A stretch of DNA of 13,520 nucleotides from JBGZFC01 sp964346495 (GCA_964346495.1 CAYFUW010000057.1:1-13520), one strand, 5' to 3'; counted from the first letter of the stretch, positions 5,937-13,436 are shown. The notes: generated by a model from the letters alone, not told the origin. A program made the numbers and translations.

Positions 5937-7397
5937 ATGGCTATTAGAAAACTAGAACCAACTACTGTTTGGAAGTATTTTTACGAAATTTCGCAAATTC
6001 CGCGTCCATCTAAAAAAGAGGAAAGAATTTGTGCATATTTGATGAATTTTGCAAAAGAACACAACTTAGAAGCAAAACAAGATAAAGCGGGTAACGTACT
6101 TATCACAAAACCAGCTACAAAAGGGAAAGAAAACGTGCCGACCATTATATTGCAATCGCACGTTGATATGGTTTGCGAAAAAAATAGTGATGTTGAACAC
6201 GATTTCGACAATGATCCGATTGAAACAATTATCGAAGGTGATTGGGTAAGGGCAAATGGTACAACTTTAGGTGCTGATAACGGTATCGGTGTAGCTGCTC
6301 AATTGGCAGTATTGGCATCAAACGATTTATCGCACGGAAAAATTGAAGCTCTTTTTACTGTTGACGAAGAGACCGGATTGACAGGCGCAAACTCTTTGGA
6401 AAGAAACTTTTTTACAGGCGACATCCTTTTGAATCTTGATACTGAAGAAGAGGGCGAAATCTATATCGGCTGTGCCGGAGGAAAAGGAACAAAAGCTTAT
6501 TTTAACTATAAGAAAAGACTAGCTCCTAAACACTATTTTTGGTTTAAAGTACAGGTGAGAGGTTTGCGTGGCGGACACTCGGGCGGTGATATTCACAAAG
6601 GACTTGGTAATGCTAATAAAATTCTTACCAGATATCTCTACTCTCTATTAGAAGAAAAATATAAAATGTATCTGGCTGAAATAGGCGGAGGAAATCTGCA
6701 TAACGCGATACCTAGAGAGGCTTATGCTATTGTAGGTGTAAAAGACAGATACAAAGAGGATGTGAGAGTAAAATTGAACGTATTTTTGGCAGAAGTGCAA
6801 AATGAATTAAGAAAGGTTGAGCCTAATCTTGATATACATTTAGAAACTGTTGATGCACCAGAAGAAGTGATTAAAAAAGGCACAATGAAAAAACTTATCC
6901 GTGCACTTTATGCTTGTCCTCACGGTGTGGTTTCTATGAGTCACGACATTGAAGATTTAGTAGAAACATCTACAAATCTTGCATCAATAAAAATGCTTGA
7001 AGGTGATATTATTGAAGTAACTACGAGCCAGAGGAGTTCAACAGAATCAAGCAAAGATGATATCGTGAATATGGTTTCGGCTGTTTTCAAACTTGCAGGT
7101 GCAAGAGTTATTCATACTGATGGATATCCGGGTTGGCAGCCAAATCCCGATTCCAATATTTTAAAACATGCCAAAGAGGAGTATTTCAAGCTTTTCAATG
7201 TAGAGCCAAAAATAAAAGCTATACACGCAGGATTGGAGTGTGGTCTTTTCCTGGAGAAATATCCCAATTTGGATATGATTTCAATTGGTCCCGATGTAAT
7301 TGATGTACACTCACCCGATGAGAAGATGAAAATTTCATCAGTTCCAAAATTTTGGGATTATCTGGTGAAAATACTCGAAAATATGCCTTCAGCTTAA
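5937..7397 (+). CDS. pepD: Aminoacyl-histidine dipeptidase (peptidase D, M20 family)
   Basis: This cytoplasmic zinc metallopeptidase cleaves Xaa-His and other dipeptides. At 486 residues it matches E. coli PepD (485). Metal ligands and catalytic residues are visible in order: HVD with His75 and Asp77, LGADNGIG with bridging Asp114, DEETGLTG with the Glu144/Glu145 pair, LDTEEEGEIYIG with Asp168, and a distal histidine in DVHSPDE (His458). The lid/dimerisation domain lies at about 190-390 and includes RGGHSGGDIHKG. HAGLECGLF (from His430) is also a PepD hallmark. There is no signal peptide. The ATG at 5937 gives the usual MAIRKLEPTTVWKYFYEIS start with little room for an earlier one. It is the first rightward gene after the divergent region and is followed by two hairpins, so it is probably monocistronic. 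Confidence 0.95.
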   Translation: MAIRKLEPTTVWKYFYEISQIPRPSKKEERICAYLMNFAKEHNLEAKQDKAGNVLITKPATKGKENVPTIILQSHVDMVCEKNSDVEHDFDNDPIETIIEGDWVRANGTTLGADNGIGVAAQLAVLASNDLSHGKIEALFTVDEETGLTGANSLERNFFTGDILLNLDTEEEGEIYIGCAGGKGTKAYFNYKKRLAPKHYFWFKVQVRGLRGGHSGGDIHKGLGNANKILTRYLYSLLEEKYKMYLAEIGGGNLHNAIPREAYAIVGVKDRYKEDVRVKLNVFLAEVQNELRKVEPNLDIHLETVDAPEEVIKKGTMKKLIRALYACPHGVVSMSHDIEDLVETSTNLASIKMLEGDIIEVTTSQRSSTESSKDDIVNMVSAVFKLAGARVIHTDGYPGWQPNPDSNILKHAKEEYFKLFNVEPKIKAIHAGLECGLFLEKYPNLDMISIGPDVIDVHSPDEKMKISSVPKFWDYLVKILENMPSA

Positions 7398-7423
7398 GCG
7401 AAACAATAATAAACTGAAAGCAG

Positions 7424-7450
7424 ACTCGTTATTATTTCTGAACGAGTTTT
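7424..7450 (+). terminator. Hairpin terminator candidate after pepD (first of two)
   Basis: ACTCGTT (7424-7430) pairs with AACGAGT (7441-7447) over 7 bp around a 10-base loop and is followed by TTT. It begins 26 bases after the pepD stop codon. The short U tract makes it a modest terminator alone. Confidence 0.55.
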
Positions 7451-7461
7451 ACAAATAAAAC

Positions 7462-7503
7462 GAACGTGAAAGTGAGAGTGAGTTCACACTTTCGCGTTCT
7501 TCT
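7462..7503 (+). terminator. Strong hairpin terminator candidate after pepD (second of two)
   Basis: GAACGTGAAAGTG (7462-7474) pairs with CACTTTCGCGTTC (7487-7499) over 13 positions, one being G-U in RNA, around a 12-base loop. TTCTT follows. It stops just nine bases before the start codon of the next gene, so it may also shield or regulate that start if transcription reads through. Confidence 0.65.
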
Positions 7504-7512
7504 TACATAAAG

Positions 7513-8928
7513 ATGAAAACATTAACAAAATATCTTTTCCCATTCCTGCTTTTTATCGGCTTATTCGCATCTTGCGAAACCGATATTAAGTATTCGTCCG
7601 ATCCCGGCGACAGATTGACTTTTTCGGCAGATACTGTCCGATTCGATACGGTATTTACTACAATCGGGTCATCAACCAAACTTCTAAAGGTTTACAATAA
7701 AAACAAAGATGCTTTGCTTATCGAGCAAATCAAACTCGAAAATTTTGGAACAAGCGGTTTCAGAATTAATGTTGACGGTATGAGCGGCTCCGAATTTAAT
7801 AATGTGGAAATTTTAGGTGGAGATAGTCTCTTTATTTTTGTAGAGGTAACTGTAAATCCAACGTCACAAAACAATCCCGTACTGATAGAAGACAATATTT
7901 TATTTAAAAGAGCGGGAGCGGAGCAATCTGTATTGTTGGAAGCTTTTGGCCAGGATGCATATATTTGGAAGAAAAAGATATTTGAAAACGATACCACTCT
8001 TACCGGAGAAAAACCGTTCTTGTTGCAAGACTCACTGATAGTAAAACATGGAGTGACATTAACCATAGGCGAAAATGCCCGTTTCTTTTTCGATAGAAAT
8101 GCAGGTTTCTATATTGATGGCACCGTAATTGCCGAAGGTACCACAAACAATCCGATAGTTTTCAGAGGAAGCCGAAGCGATATTATGGTAGGAGAAGTTA
8201 CATATGATTTGGTTCCCGGACAATGGTTGGGAGTTGTTGTTGATTCGCTCAGCTTTGGCAACTATTTCGAAAATGTGCAAATCAGAAATGCTCATTATGG
8301 ATTAAAATTTAATCACTCGGATGAAAGCGCGAAAAAAGCAACACTTAAAAACGTTGTAATACATAATCATCTATCTACAGGACTGCAAGCAGTAAACTGT
8401 GATATTGATGTTTTTAACTCACAAATCACAAATACCGGAGGAGCTACAGTGTTATTAGCCGGAGGCAAGTATGACTTTGTACACTGTACCATCGGCAACT
8501 TTTTTAGTTGGGACACACGTCTTTCAAGTGCTTTAGTTATTGCTAATAGTGTAGGCGAAGAGGCTTACCCGTTGAATAATTTGCGAATAGCAAACAGCAT
8601 AATAGAAGGAAGTCAACGCGATGAGATTAAATTTCAAATAGACGATGGCGTGCCTTCAAACTTCCTGTTTATCAGCAATCTGATTAAGTCGGAAGAGAAA
8701 ACTAATGCACATTTTGTGAATAATATTTGGAATGCGAAAGAAGCTGTTTTTCGCTCAATTAATGAAGATAATAATCGAATATACGATTTTCGATTAGACT
8801 CTGCATCGGTTGCAATAAATGTTGCCGATATTCAATTCTCTCTTGATTTGCCATACGATATTAATGGTATTCCGCGTTTGATTGATGCCGGTCCTGATAT
8901 GGGATGTCATGAGTTTGTTGACGAATAA
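7513..8928 (+). CDS. Surface/periplasmic lipoprotein with a right-handed beta-helix
   Basis: The 471-residue protein begins with a lipoprotein signal: basic MKTLTKY, a hydrophobic core and the lipobox LFASC with Cys21. Residues about 28-150 look like an all-beta domain (RLTFSADTVRFDTVFTT and later alternating strands), possibly Ig-like. From about 165 to 420 the sequence shows the irregular coils of a parallel beta-helix, with repeated short segments such as LIVKHGVTLTIGENARFFF, TVIAEGTTNNPIVFRGS, NVQIRNAHYGLKF and NVVIHNHLSTGLQAVNCDI. The C-terminus has DINGIPR at 449-455 and GPDMGCHEF at 460-468, a common end motif in beta-helix proteins of this phylum. Many such folds bind or cut polysaccharides, but no catalytic triad is identifiable. 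It stands 33 bases before the EEP gene and is probably co-transcribed with it. No promoter of the usual consensus is visible in front of it. Confidence 0.82.
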   Translation: MKTLTKYLFPFLLFIGLFASCETDIKYSSDPGDRLTFSADTVRFDTVFTTIGSSTKLLKVYNKNKDALLIEQIKLENFGTSGFRINVDGMSGSEFNNVEILGGDSLFIFVEVTVNPTSQNNPVLIEDNILFKRAGAEQSVLLEAFGQDAYIWKKKIFENDTTLTGEKPFLLQDSLIVKHGVTLTIGENARFFFDRNAGFYIDGTVIAEGTTNNPIVFRGSRSDIMVGEVTYDLVPGQWLGVVVDSLSFGNYFENVQIRNAHYGLKFNHSDESAKKATLKNVVIHNHLSTGLQAVNCDIDVFNSQITNTGGATVLLAGGKYDFVHCTIGNFFSWDTRLSSALVIANSVGEEAYPLNNLRIANSIIEGSQRDEIKFQIDDGVPSNFLFISNLIKSEEKTNAHFVNNIWNAKEAVFRSINEDNNRIYDFRLDSASVAINVADIQFSLDLPYDINGIPRLIDAGPDMGCHEFVDE

Positions 8929-8961
8929 CTTGGTTGTGGGAAGTAAAAAACTATTTATTAT

Positions 8962-9984
8962 ATGAGAAAAGTTTCTGTTTTTTCTGTTTTTCTTTTTCTT
9001 ATTACTTTATCTGTCTTTTCGCAAGGTCATTTTCGTGTAATGTTTTACAATGTGGAAAACCTATTCGATACAATAGACGATCCAAATAAAAATGACAATG
9101 AATTTTTACCTGATGGTGAATATGCCTGGACTCCTTATAGATACTGGGAAAAACAGAAAAATATTACTCGGGTAATTACTGCAATTGGAGGAATGAATTC
9201 ACCCGCGATTGTGGGATTGTGCGAAGTAGAAAATGATTCCGTAATTTACGACTTGACACGTCGTTCGCCATTAAAAGCACAAGGTTATAAGTACGTTGTA
9301 TCGGATTCACCCGATGAAAGAGGTATCGATTTAGCCCTTCTATATCAGCCGGACAGATTTAAGCTTTTGGGTTACAGCGAGTATGAACTTATTTATAAAG
9401 ACAAAAACAGACGTCCCACCCGAAATATACTTCATGTAACAGGTACGGTAATAAATGGAGATAGTCTCGATGTGTTATTATGCCATTGGCCCAGCAGATA
9501 TGGAGGAAAATTGGAGTCGGAGCCGGCCCGAATGGAAGCTGCCGATCTGTTACGTTCAAAAGTAGATAGTCTGTTTCTTGTTCGTGGAAAAGCCAATATA
9601 ATTATTATGGGAGACTTCAATGATTATCCAGATAACAAGAGTATTTTTAATAATCTAAAAGCAAGAAGTATTAATTATCACAGGGATGATTATGAGCTAT
9701 ATAATCTGTTTTTTCATAGAATAAAAGAGCGTGATTTCGGCACATATTTTTATCAGGGACAGTGGGGAGTCCTAGACCAAATTATTGTTAGCGGTAATCT
9801 GTTGAGAGCCGATAACTCTATAAAAGTAAAAAACTCAGAAGCACATATTTTTAAGGCTGATTTCTTGCTTGAGAGAGATAAAGCAACCGGAAAGAAAAAA
9901 CCATTCAGAACTTATGCAGGACCTAACTACTTAGGCGGATTTAGCGACCACCTTCCTGTTTATGTTGATTTGTTGATAAAATAA
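8962..9984 (+). CDS. Secreted endonuclease/exonuclease/phosphatase-fold hydrolase
   Basis: The 340-residue protein has a Sec signal peptide (MRKVSVFSVFLFLITLSVFS, probable cut before Gln21 or just after) and no lipobox. The EEP metallohydrolase motifs are complete: FYNVENLFD with Asn30, GLCEVEN with metal ligand Glu88, GIDLALLY with Asp123, CHWPSR with catalytic His175, MGDFND with Asp218 and Asn220, LDQIIVS with Asp272, and the terminal FSDHLPV with Asp329-His330. Members cut phosphodiester or phosphomonoester bonds in nucleic acids, phosphoinositides or sphingomyelin; the substrate here cannot be told. The FYNVENLFD start is typical of an extracytoplasmic Bacteroidota subgroup, from memory. 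The gene's stop is separated from the next ATG by only two bases, so expression with the GH20 gene is probably translationally coupled. Confidence 0.9.
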   Translation: MRKVSVFSVFLFLITLSVFSQGHFRVMFYNVENLFDTIDDPNKNDNEFLPDGEYAWTPYRYWEKQKNITRVITAIGGMNSPAIVGLCEVENDSVIYDLTRRSPLKAQGYKYVVSDSPDERGIDLALLYQPDRFKLLGYSEYELIYKDKNRRPTRNILHVTGTVINGDSLDVLLCHWPSRYGGKLESEPARMEAADLLRSKVDSLFLVRGKANIIIMGDFNDYPDNKSIFNNLKARSINYHRDDYELYNLFFHRIKERDFGTYFYQGQWGVLDQIIVSGNLLRADNSIKVKNSEAHIFKADFLLERDKATGKKKPFRTYAGPNYLGGFSDHLPVYVDLLIK

Positions 9985-9986
9985 AA

Positions 9987-11945
9987 ATGAAATATAGTTT
10001 TATATCAGCGTTAGTGTGCATTTTTCTGTTTTCTTGTACTACAAAAACAGAGATTGCAAAACTGCAACTGTTGCCTAAACCGCAAGAAATAGAAATATGC
10101 GATGGTAAACACGTTTTAAAAAACAGACAGATAAATCCTTCCGTTATTGTAGAAAAGGTAGTTCCCGATATTTCGGAAGCAACAATCAATAAAAATGAAT
10201 CTTATAGGTTACAGATAACGGCAGACTCTATTTTTATTGAAGCTATAACAGATAAAGGAATTTATTGGGCGAAACAGACATTGGCGCAAATTGTGGAATC
10301 GTCCGACGGGAAATCCATTCCCACACTCTCAATCACCGATTATCCCGCTTTCCGTATTCGTGGTTTTATGCATGATATAGGACGAAGTTATATGTCGGTT
10401 GATGAAATTAAGAAACATATTCGTTTGCTCTCGAAATATAAAATCAACACGTTTCATTGGCATTTAACCGAAAATCAAGGATGGAGATTAGAAAGCAAAA
10501 TCTATCCGCAATTGAACGATAGTAGCAGTTTCGAGCGTCATCACGGACAGTTTTATACCATTGCCGAAGCAAAGGAGATTTCGGCTTATTGTCGAGAACA
10601 CAACATGTTGCTTATTCCCGAAATAGATATGCCCGGACATAGCGCAGCGTTTGTTCGTGCTATGGGAGTAGATATGCAATCGAAGCAGGGAATGGAGATT
10701 TTGAAAAATCTGATGACTGAGATTTGCACCGAAGTTTTCCCTGATGAGCCTTACATACATATCGGAACAGACGAAGTGGAGTTTACAAATCCCGACTTCG
10801 TGCCGGAAATGGTTGCCCATATCCGTGGTTTAGGTAAAAAAGTTATTTCATGGAATCCAGGTTGGAATTATGATGTTGGCGAAATAGATATGACACAATT
10901 GTGGAGCTATAGAGGAACGGCACAGCCCGGCATTCCTGCCATAGATTCCCGATTTCACTACATCAACCACTTCGATGCGTTCGCCGATATAGTAGCACTC
11001 TACAACAGCAAAGTTTACAATCAATCGCGTGGAAGCAACGATTTGGCGGGTGGAATTATCGGAATGTGGAACGATCGACTTCTGCCCAATGATGAACAGA
11101 TTATCTTACAAAACAACTTCTATCCATCGATGTTGGCATTCGCCGAAAGAAGCTGGTTGGGTGGAGGAACAGAATATTTCGATAAAAACGGAACAAATCT
11201 GCCGACAGATGAAAACGATGAAACGTTTAAAAACTTTGTCGATTTCGAAGAGAGAATGTTGTGGCACAAAAAGCACACTTTTGCCAACGAACCATTTGCT
11301 TACGTGAAACAAACAAATATCCGTTGGCGCATTATCGATGCGTTTCCAAACGAAGGAGATTTACTAAAATCGTTTCCACCCGAAGAAGAGATTTCCGAAA
11401 GATATGATTACAACGGCAAAAAATATTCATCTCGTGAAGCGGTAGGTGCGGCAATTTATCTGCGTCATGTTTGGGGAGCAACTATTCCTACTTTTTATCC
11501 CGAACCTAAGGAGAATCATACTGCCTACGCTTATACTTATGTATATTCTCCTAAAGAACAAACTGTAGGATTGTGGGTAAATACACAAGATTATAGTCGC
11601 TCCGAATCCGATTTGCCACCACCACAAGGAAAATGGGATTATCGTGAAAGTAGAATTTTTATTAACGATACAGAAATAGCTCCACCTGTTTGGGAGAACA
11701 CTCACACAGAGAGGATGAATGAAATTACGTTGAAAAATGAAAATTTCCAGGCTCGACAACCTGTTTCTGTTACTTTAAACAAGGGTTGGAACAAAGTGTT
11801 TCTGAAACTGCCGATAGGGAAATTTTCTACTCCCGAAGTGCGATTACAAAAATGGATGTTTACCTTTGTGTTTGTTACTCCCGATGGGAAAAATGCGATG
11901 GAGGGGTTGGTTTATAGTCCGGAGAAAATATGCCAATTAGACTAA
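9987..11945 (+). CDS. Beta-N-acetylhexosaminidase, GH20 family lipoprotein
   Basis: This enzyme would remove terminal GlcNAc or GalNAc from glycans outside the cytoplasm by substrate-assisted catalysis. The 652 residues start with a lipoprotein signal ending in LFSC (Cys17). An N-terminal GH20b-like domain covers about 25-115. The (beta/alpha)8 barrel runs from about 120 to 420 with FRIRGFMHDIGR (substrate Arg125, Asp130), FHWHLTENQGWR at 156-167, PEIDMPGH at 211-218 and the catalytic pair Asp262-Glu263 in HIGTDEV, where the more common form is HxGGDE. Trp361 in GMWND probably lines the site. A beta-rich C-terminal region (about 450-652) resembles a carbohydrate-binding or accessory domain. 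The gene directly follows the EEP gene and is the last of the three-gene set. There is no SusC/SusD pair nearby, so this is not a standard polysaccharide utilisation locus within the window. Confidence 0.93.
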   Translation: MKYSFISALVCIFLFSCTTKTEIAKLQLLPKPQEIEICDGKHVLKNRQINPSVIVEKVVPDISEATINKNESYRLQITADSIFIEAITDKGIYWAKQTLAQIVESSDGKSIPTLSITDYPAFRIRGFMHDIGRSYMSVDEIKKHIRLLSKYKINTFHWHLTENQGWRLESKIYPQLNDSSSFERHHGQFYTIAEAKEISAYCREHNMLLIPEIDMPGHSAAFVRAMGVDMQSKQGMEILKNLMTEICTEVFPDEPYIHIGTDEVEFTNPDFVPEMVAHIRGLGKKVISWNPGWNYDVGEIDMTQLWSYRGTAQPGIPAIDSRFHYINHFDAFADIVALYNSKVYNQSRGSNDLAGGIIGMWNDRLLPNDEQIILQNNFYPSMLAFAERSWLGGGTEYFDKNGTNLPTDENDETFKNFVDFEERMLWHKKHTFANEPFAYVKQTNIRWRIIDAFPNEGDLLKSFPPEEEISERYDYNGKKYSSREAVGAAIYLRHVWGATIPTFYPEPKENHTAYAYTYVYSPKEQTVGLWVNTQDYSRSESDLPPPQGKWDYRESRIFINDTEIAPPVWENTHTERMNEITLKNENFQARQPVSVTLNKGWNKVFLKLPIGKFSTPEVRLQKWMFTFVFVTPDGKNAMEGLVYSPEKICQLD

Positions 11946-11970
11946 TGTGCTAATATGCCAATGTTTTATT

Positions 11971-12002
11971 GTTACGGGTTACGGGTTGCGAGTTTCGTGT
12001 TA
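11971..12002 (-). repeat. Left array of 7-bp tandem repeats
   Basis: The plus strand reads GTTACGG, GTTACGG, GTTGCGA, GTTTCGT and then GTTA, an exact 7-base phase. Read on the minus strand the unit is about AACYCGT, the same as the right array at 12223-12271, so the two arrays point in opposite directions. Confidence 0.8.
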
Positions 12003-12037
12003 TCAAACTGATTCCCTAATAATTGCATTTTTCCGCT

Positions 12038-12060
12038 CGCGCCATTCTGTGAATGGTGTG
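12038..12060 (+). other. Short RNA hairpin downstream of the GH20 gene
   Basis: CCATTC (12042-12047) and GAATGG (12051-12056) pair around TGT. Four further pairs outside (CGCG with TGTG) include two G-U pairs, so the stem reaches 10 bp only in plus-strand RNA. No U tract follows, so it may protect the 3' end of the GH20 message rather than terminate it. Confidence 0.4.
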
Positions 12061-12093
12061 TTGCGAAGCAAATAAAATGGAATAAAGACTTGC

Positions 12094-12205
12094 TTAACCA
12101 CAGAGTATCACAGAGTTAATTTATAAAGTTTCGCAAAAAGAGTTGTTGATGGAATAAGTTTCTTTGTGTAACTCTGTGTGAGACTTTGTGCATCTTTGCG
12201 GTTAA
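12094..12205. repeat. 112-bp inverted-repeat element with TTAACC ends and CACAGAG-like motifs
   Basis: The left end reads TTAACCACAGAG, then TAT, then CACAGAGTTA. The complement of the right end reads TTAACCGCAAAG, then a longer insert containing CACAAAG, then CACAGAGTTA. Both arms thus share the outer TTAACC(A/G)CA(G/A)AG and an identical inner CACAGAGTTA, around an AT-rich centre of about 50 bases. It carries no reading frame of note. From memory, dispersed repeats with such AACCACAGAG / CTTTGCGGTTAA ends are common in Bacteroidota and some other phyla; I could not check copies. Confidence 0.75.
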
Positions 12206-12222
12206 ATTAATAAATAGTGTAG

Positions 12223-12271
12223 CACTCGTAACTCGTACCACGTAACACCTAACTCGTACCACGCAACACTT
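12223..12271 (+). repeat. Right array of 7-bp tandem repeats, including a 21-bp duplication
   Basis: The plus strand reads in strict 7-base phase CACTCGT, AACTCGT, ACCACGT, AACACCT, AACTCGT, ACCACGC, AACACTT. Units 2-4 (12230-12250) and 5-7 (12251-12271) form a direct 21-bp repeat with only two differences. The array is inverted relative to the one at 11971. Confidence 0.85.
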
Positions 12272-12295
12272 ACCGTATAAAAACTTCCCGCTCAA

Positions 12296-12327
12296 TTTGA
12301 AAAACTAAATAATAAATTCTATTTTTG
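12296..12327 (+). promoter_or_regulatory. Bacteroidota-type promoter for tatA-tatC
   Basis: TTTG at 12296-12299 is followed after 20 bases by TATTTTTG at 12320-12327, matching the consensus at every specified base with a spacing one longer than 19. Transcription would start near 12334, leaving a leader of about 60 bases. It lies just outside the repeat region. Confidence 0.72.
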
Positions 12328-12394
12328 TATCAGTTATTTCGTCAATTGGATAACTATATCGAATCACGTACATATTAATTAATAGATTAAACAT

Positions 12395-12592
12395 ATGAAT
12401 CTACTTTTTATCAATCTCAACGGGTGGGAAATACCTATAATTCTCTTGGTTATTTTGCTTTTTTTTGGAGGGAAAAAAATACCCGAATTAATGAGAGGTT
12501 TGGGCAAAGGAATCAGCAGTTTTAAAAAAGGATTGAACGATATCGAAGACGAGATAAAGTCAGAACCCGAAAAGAAAGACTCTGACAAGTAA
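12395..12592 (+). CDS. tatA: Twin-arginine translocase subunit TatA/TatE family
   Basis: This small subunit polymerises to allow folded twin-arginine substrates through the inner membrane. The 65-residue protein fits the family plan: a short N-terminus, a membrane helix at about 12-25 (WEIPIILLVILLFFGG), the hinge motif FGGKKIPELMRGLGKG at 24-39, an amphipathic helix at about 28-50 and an acidic/lysine-rich tail. The residue ahead of the helix is Glu12, placed near the polar position typical of TatA. The ATG at 12395 leaves the expected short N-terminus. tatC follows after 31 bases. Only one TatA/B-type gene is present here, which suggests the two-component TatAC arrangement, unless tatB lies elsewhere. 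Confidence 0.93.
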   Translation: MNLLFINLNGWEIPIILLVILLFFGGKKIPELMRGLGKGISSFKKGLNDIEDEIKSEPEKKDSDK

Positions 12593-12614
12593 AAACTAAA
12601 ATAAGTTTCAAAAC

Positions 12615-12620
12615 AGGAGA
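12615..12620 (+). promoter_or_regulatory. Shine-Dalgarno sequence for tatC
   Basis: AGGAGA stands about four bases before the tatC ATG at 12624. It is noteworthy because most other starts in the window lack a recognisable site, and it fixes the start of tatC. Confidence 0.6.
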
Positions 12621-12623
12621 ACA

Positions 12624-13436
12624 ATGGCAGAAAAAGAGATGTCGTTTTGGGAACACTTAGAGGAATTTAGGTGGACTTTGATACGTATATTAATTGCTCT
12701 GTCTGTTTTTACCATTTTGGGCTTTTTTTTAGTTCCGAGAATATTTGAAAGCGTTATTCTTGCACCACGTTCATCAGATTTTATTACCTATCGTTTTTTT
12801 GAAAAAGCCGGAGAATATTTAACCTTTTTACCCGATTTTTCAGCCGAAGCCTTTTCCGTAGAAATTCTCAATATAAATATGACCACGCAATTTATGACGT
12901 ATATTTCTACGTCGTTCGCGTTTGGTTTGCTTTTCACGATTCCGTTTATAATATACGAATTGTGGAAGTTTATAAGTCCGGCGTTATATGAAAACGAGGT
13001 CAAAAAAGTGAGATTGGCTTTTGGATTTGGTGGATTTATGTTTATCGTCGGCTGTTTGGTTGGGTATTTTATTGTATTCCCTTTGATTTTTCGATTTTTA
13101 ATCACCTTCGAATTGAGTAGCACAATCGAAAACCGAATCTCGCTCGACTCCTACATGAGCAATTTCTACACATTAATTCTAATAATGGGATTGGTTTTCG
13201 AACTGCCTTTGGTTTTCTGGTTATTATCGAATTTGGAACTTATCTATCGACCATTTTTCAAAAAATACAGACGACACGCTTTTGTCGGTGCGCTTATTCT
13301 TGCAGCTTTGATTACACCGGGTGGCGATCCGTTTTCGTTGTTTGTAGTAACTATGCCGCTCTATATGCTATGGGAGTTGAGTGTGTTATTTGTGAAAAAA
13401 GCACCGCCACCGGATGATGCGTTAGTTAAAACTTAG
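12624..13436 (+). CDS. tatC: Sec-independent protein translocase subunit TatC
   Basis: TatC is the receptor for twin-arginine signal peptides and the core of the Tat translocase in the inner membrane. The 270-residue protein shows the N-terminal cytoplasmic FWEHLEEFR motif at 8-16, which contacts the twin arginines, and six membrane helices at about 17-38, 93-115, 132-158, 178-203, 214-231 and 233-256. Conserved stretches are IPFIIYELWKFISPALYENE at 106-125, FELPLV with Glu193 (the position of the buried E. coli Glu170), and TPGGDPFSLF at 231-240. The first periplasmic loop (about 39-92) is longer than in E. coli, which accounts for the extra length. It is co-transcribed with tatA from the promoter at 12296. 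Confidence 0.95.
   Translation: MAEKEMSFWEHLEEFRWTLIRILIALSVFTILGFFLVPRIFESVILAPRSSDFITYRFFEKAGEYLTFLPDFSAEAFSVEILNINMTTQFMTYISTSFAFGLLFTIPFIIYELWKFISPALYENEVKKVRLAFGFGGFMFIVGCLVGYFIVFPLIFRFLITFELSSTIENRISLDSYMSNFYTLILIMGLVFELPLVFWLLSNLELIYRPFFKKYRRHAFVGALILAALITPGGDPFSLFVVTMPLYMLWELSVLFVKKAPPPDDALVKT

Larger units (their letters stand above)
11946..12394. other. Repeat-rich intergenic region between the GH20 gene and tatA
   Basis: No gene can be supported in these 449 bases. In order they contain four tandem heptamers (11971-11998), a short hairpin (12038-12060), an inverted-repeat element (12094-12205), seven more heptamers in the opposite orientation (12223-12271) and the tatA promoter (12296-12327). 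The layout resembles a nested non-coding mobile or repetitive element rather than a decayed gene. Confidence 0.75.

Noticed and set aside
12379..12624. 81-codon minus-strand frame opposite tatA
   Set aside because: It is a shadow of tatA in a lysine/glutamate-rich region; the plus-strand TatA motifs are unmistakable.
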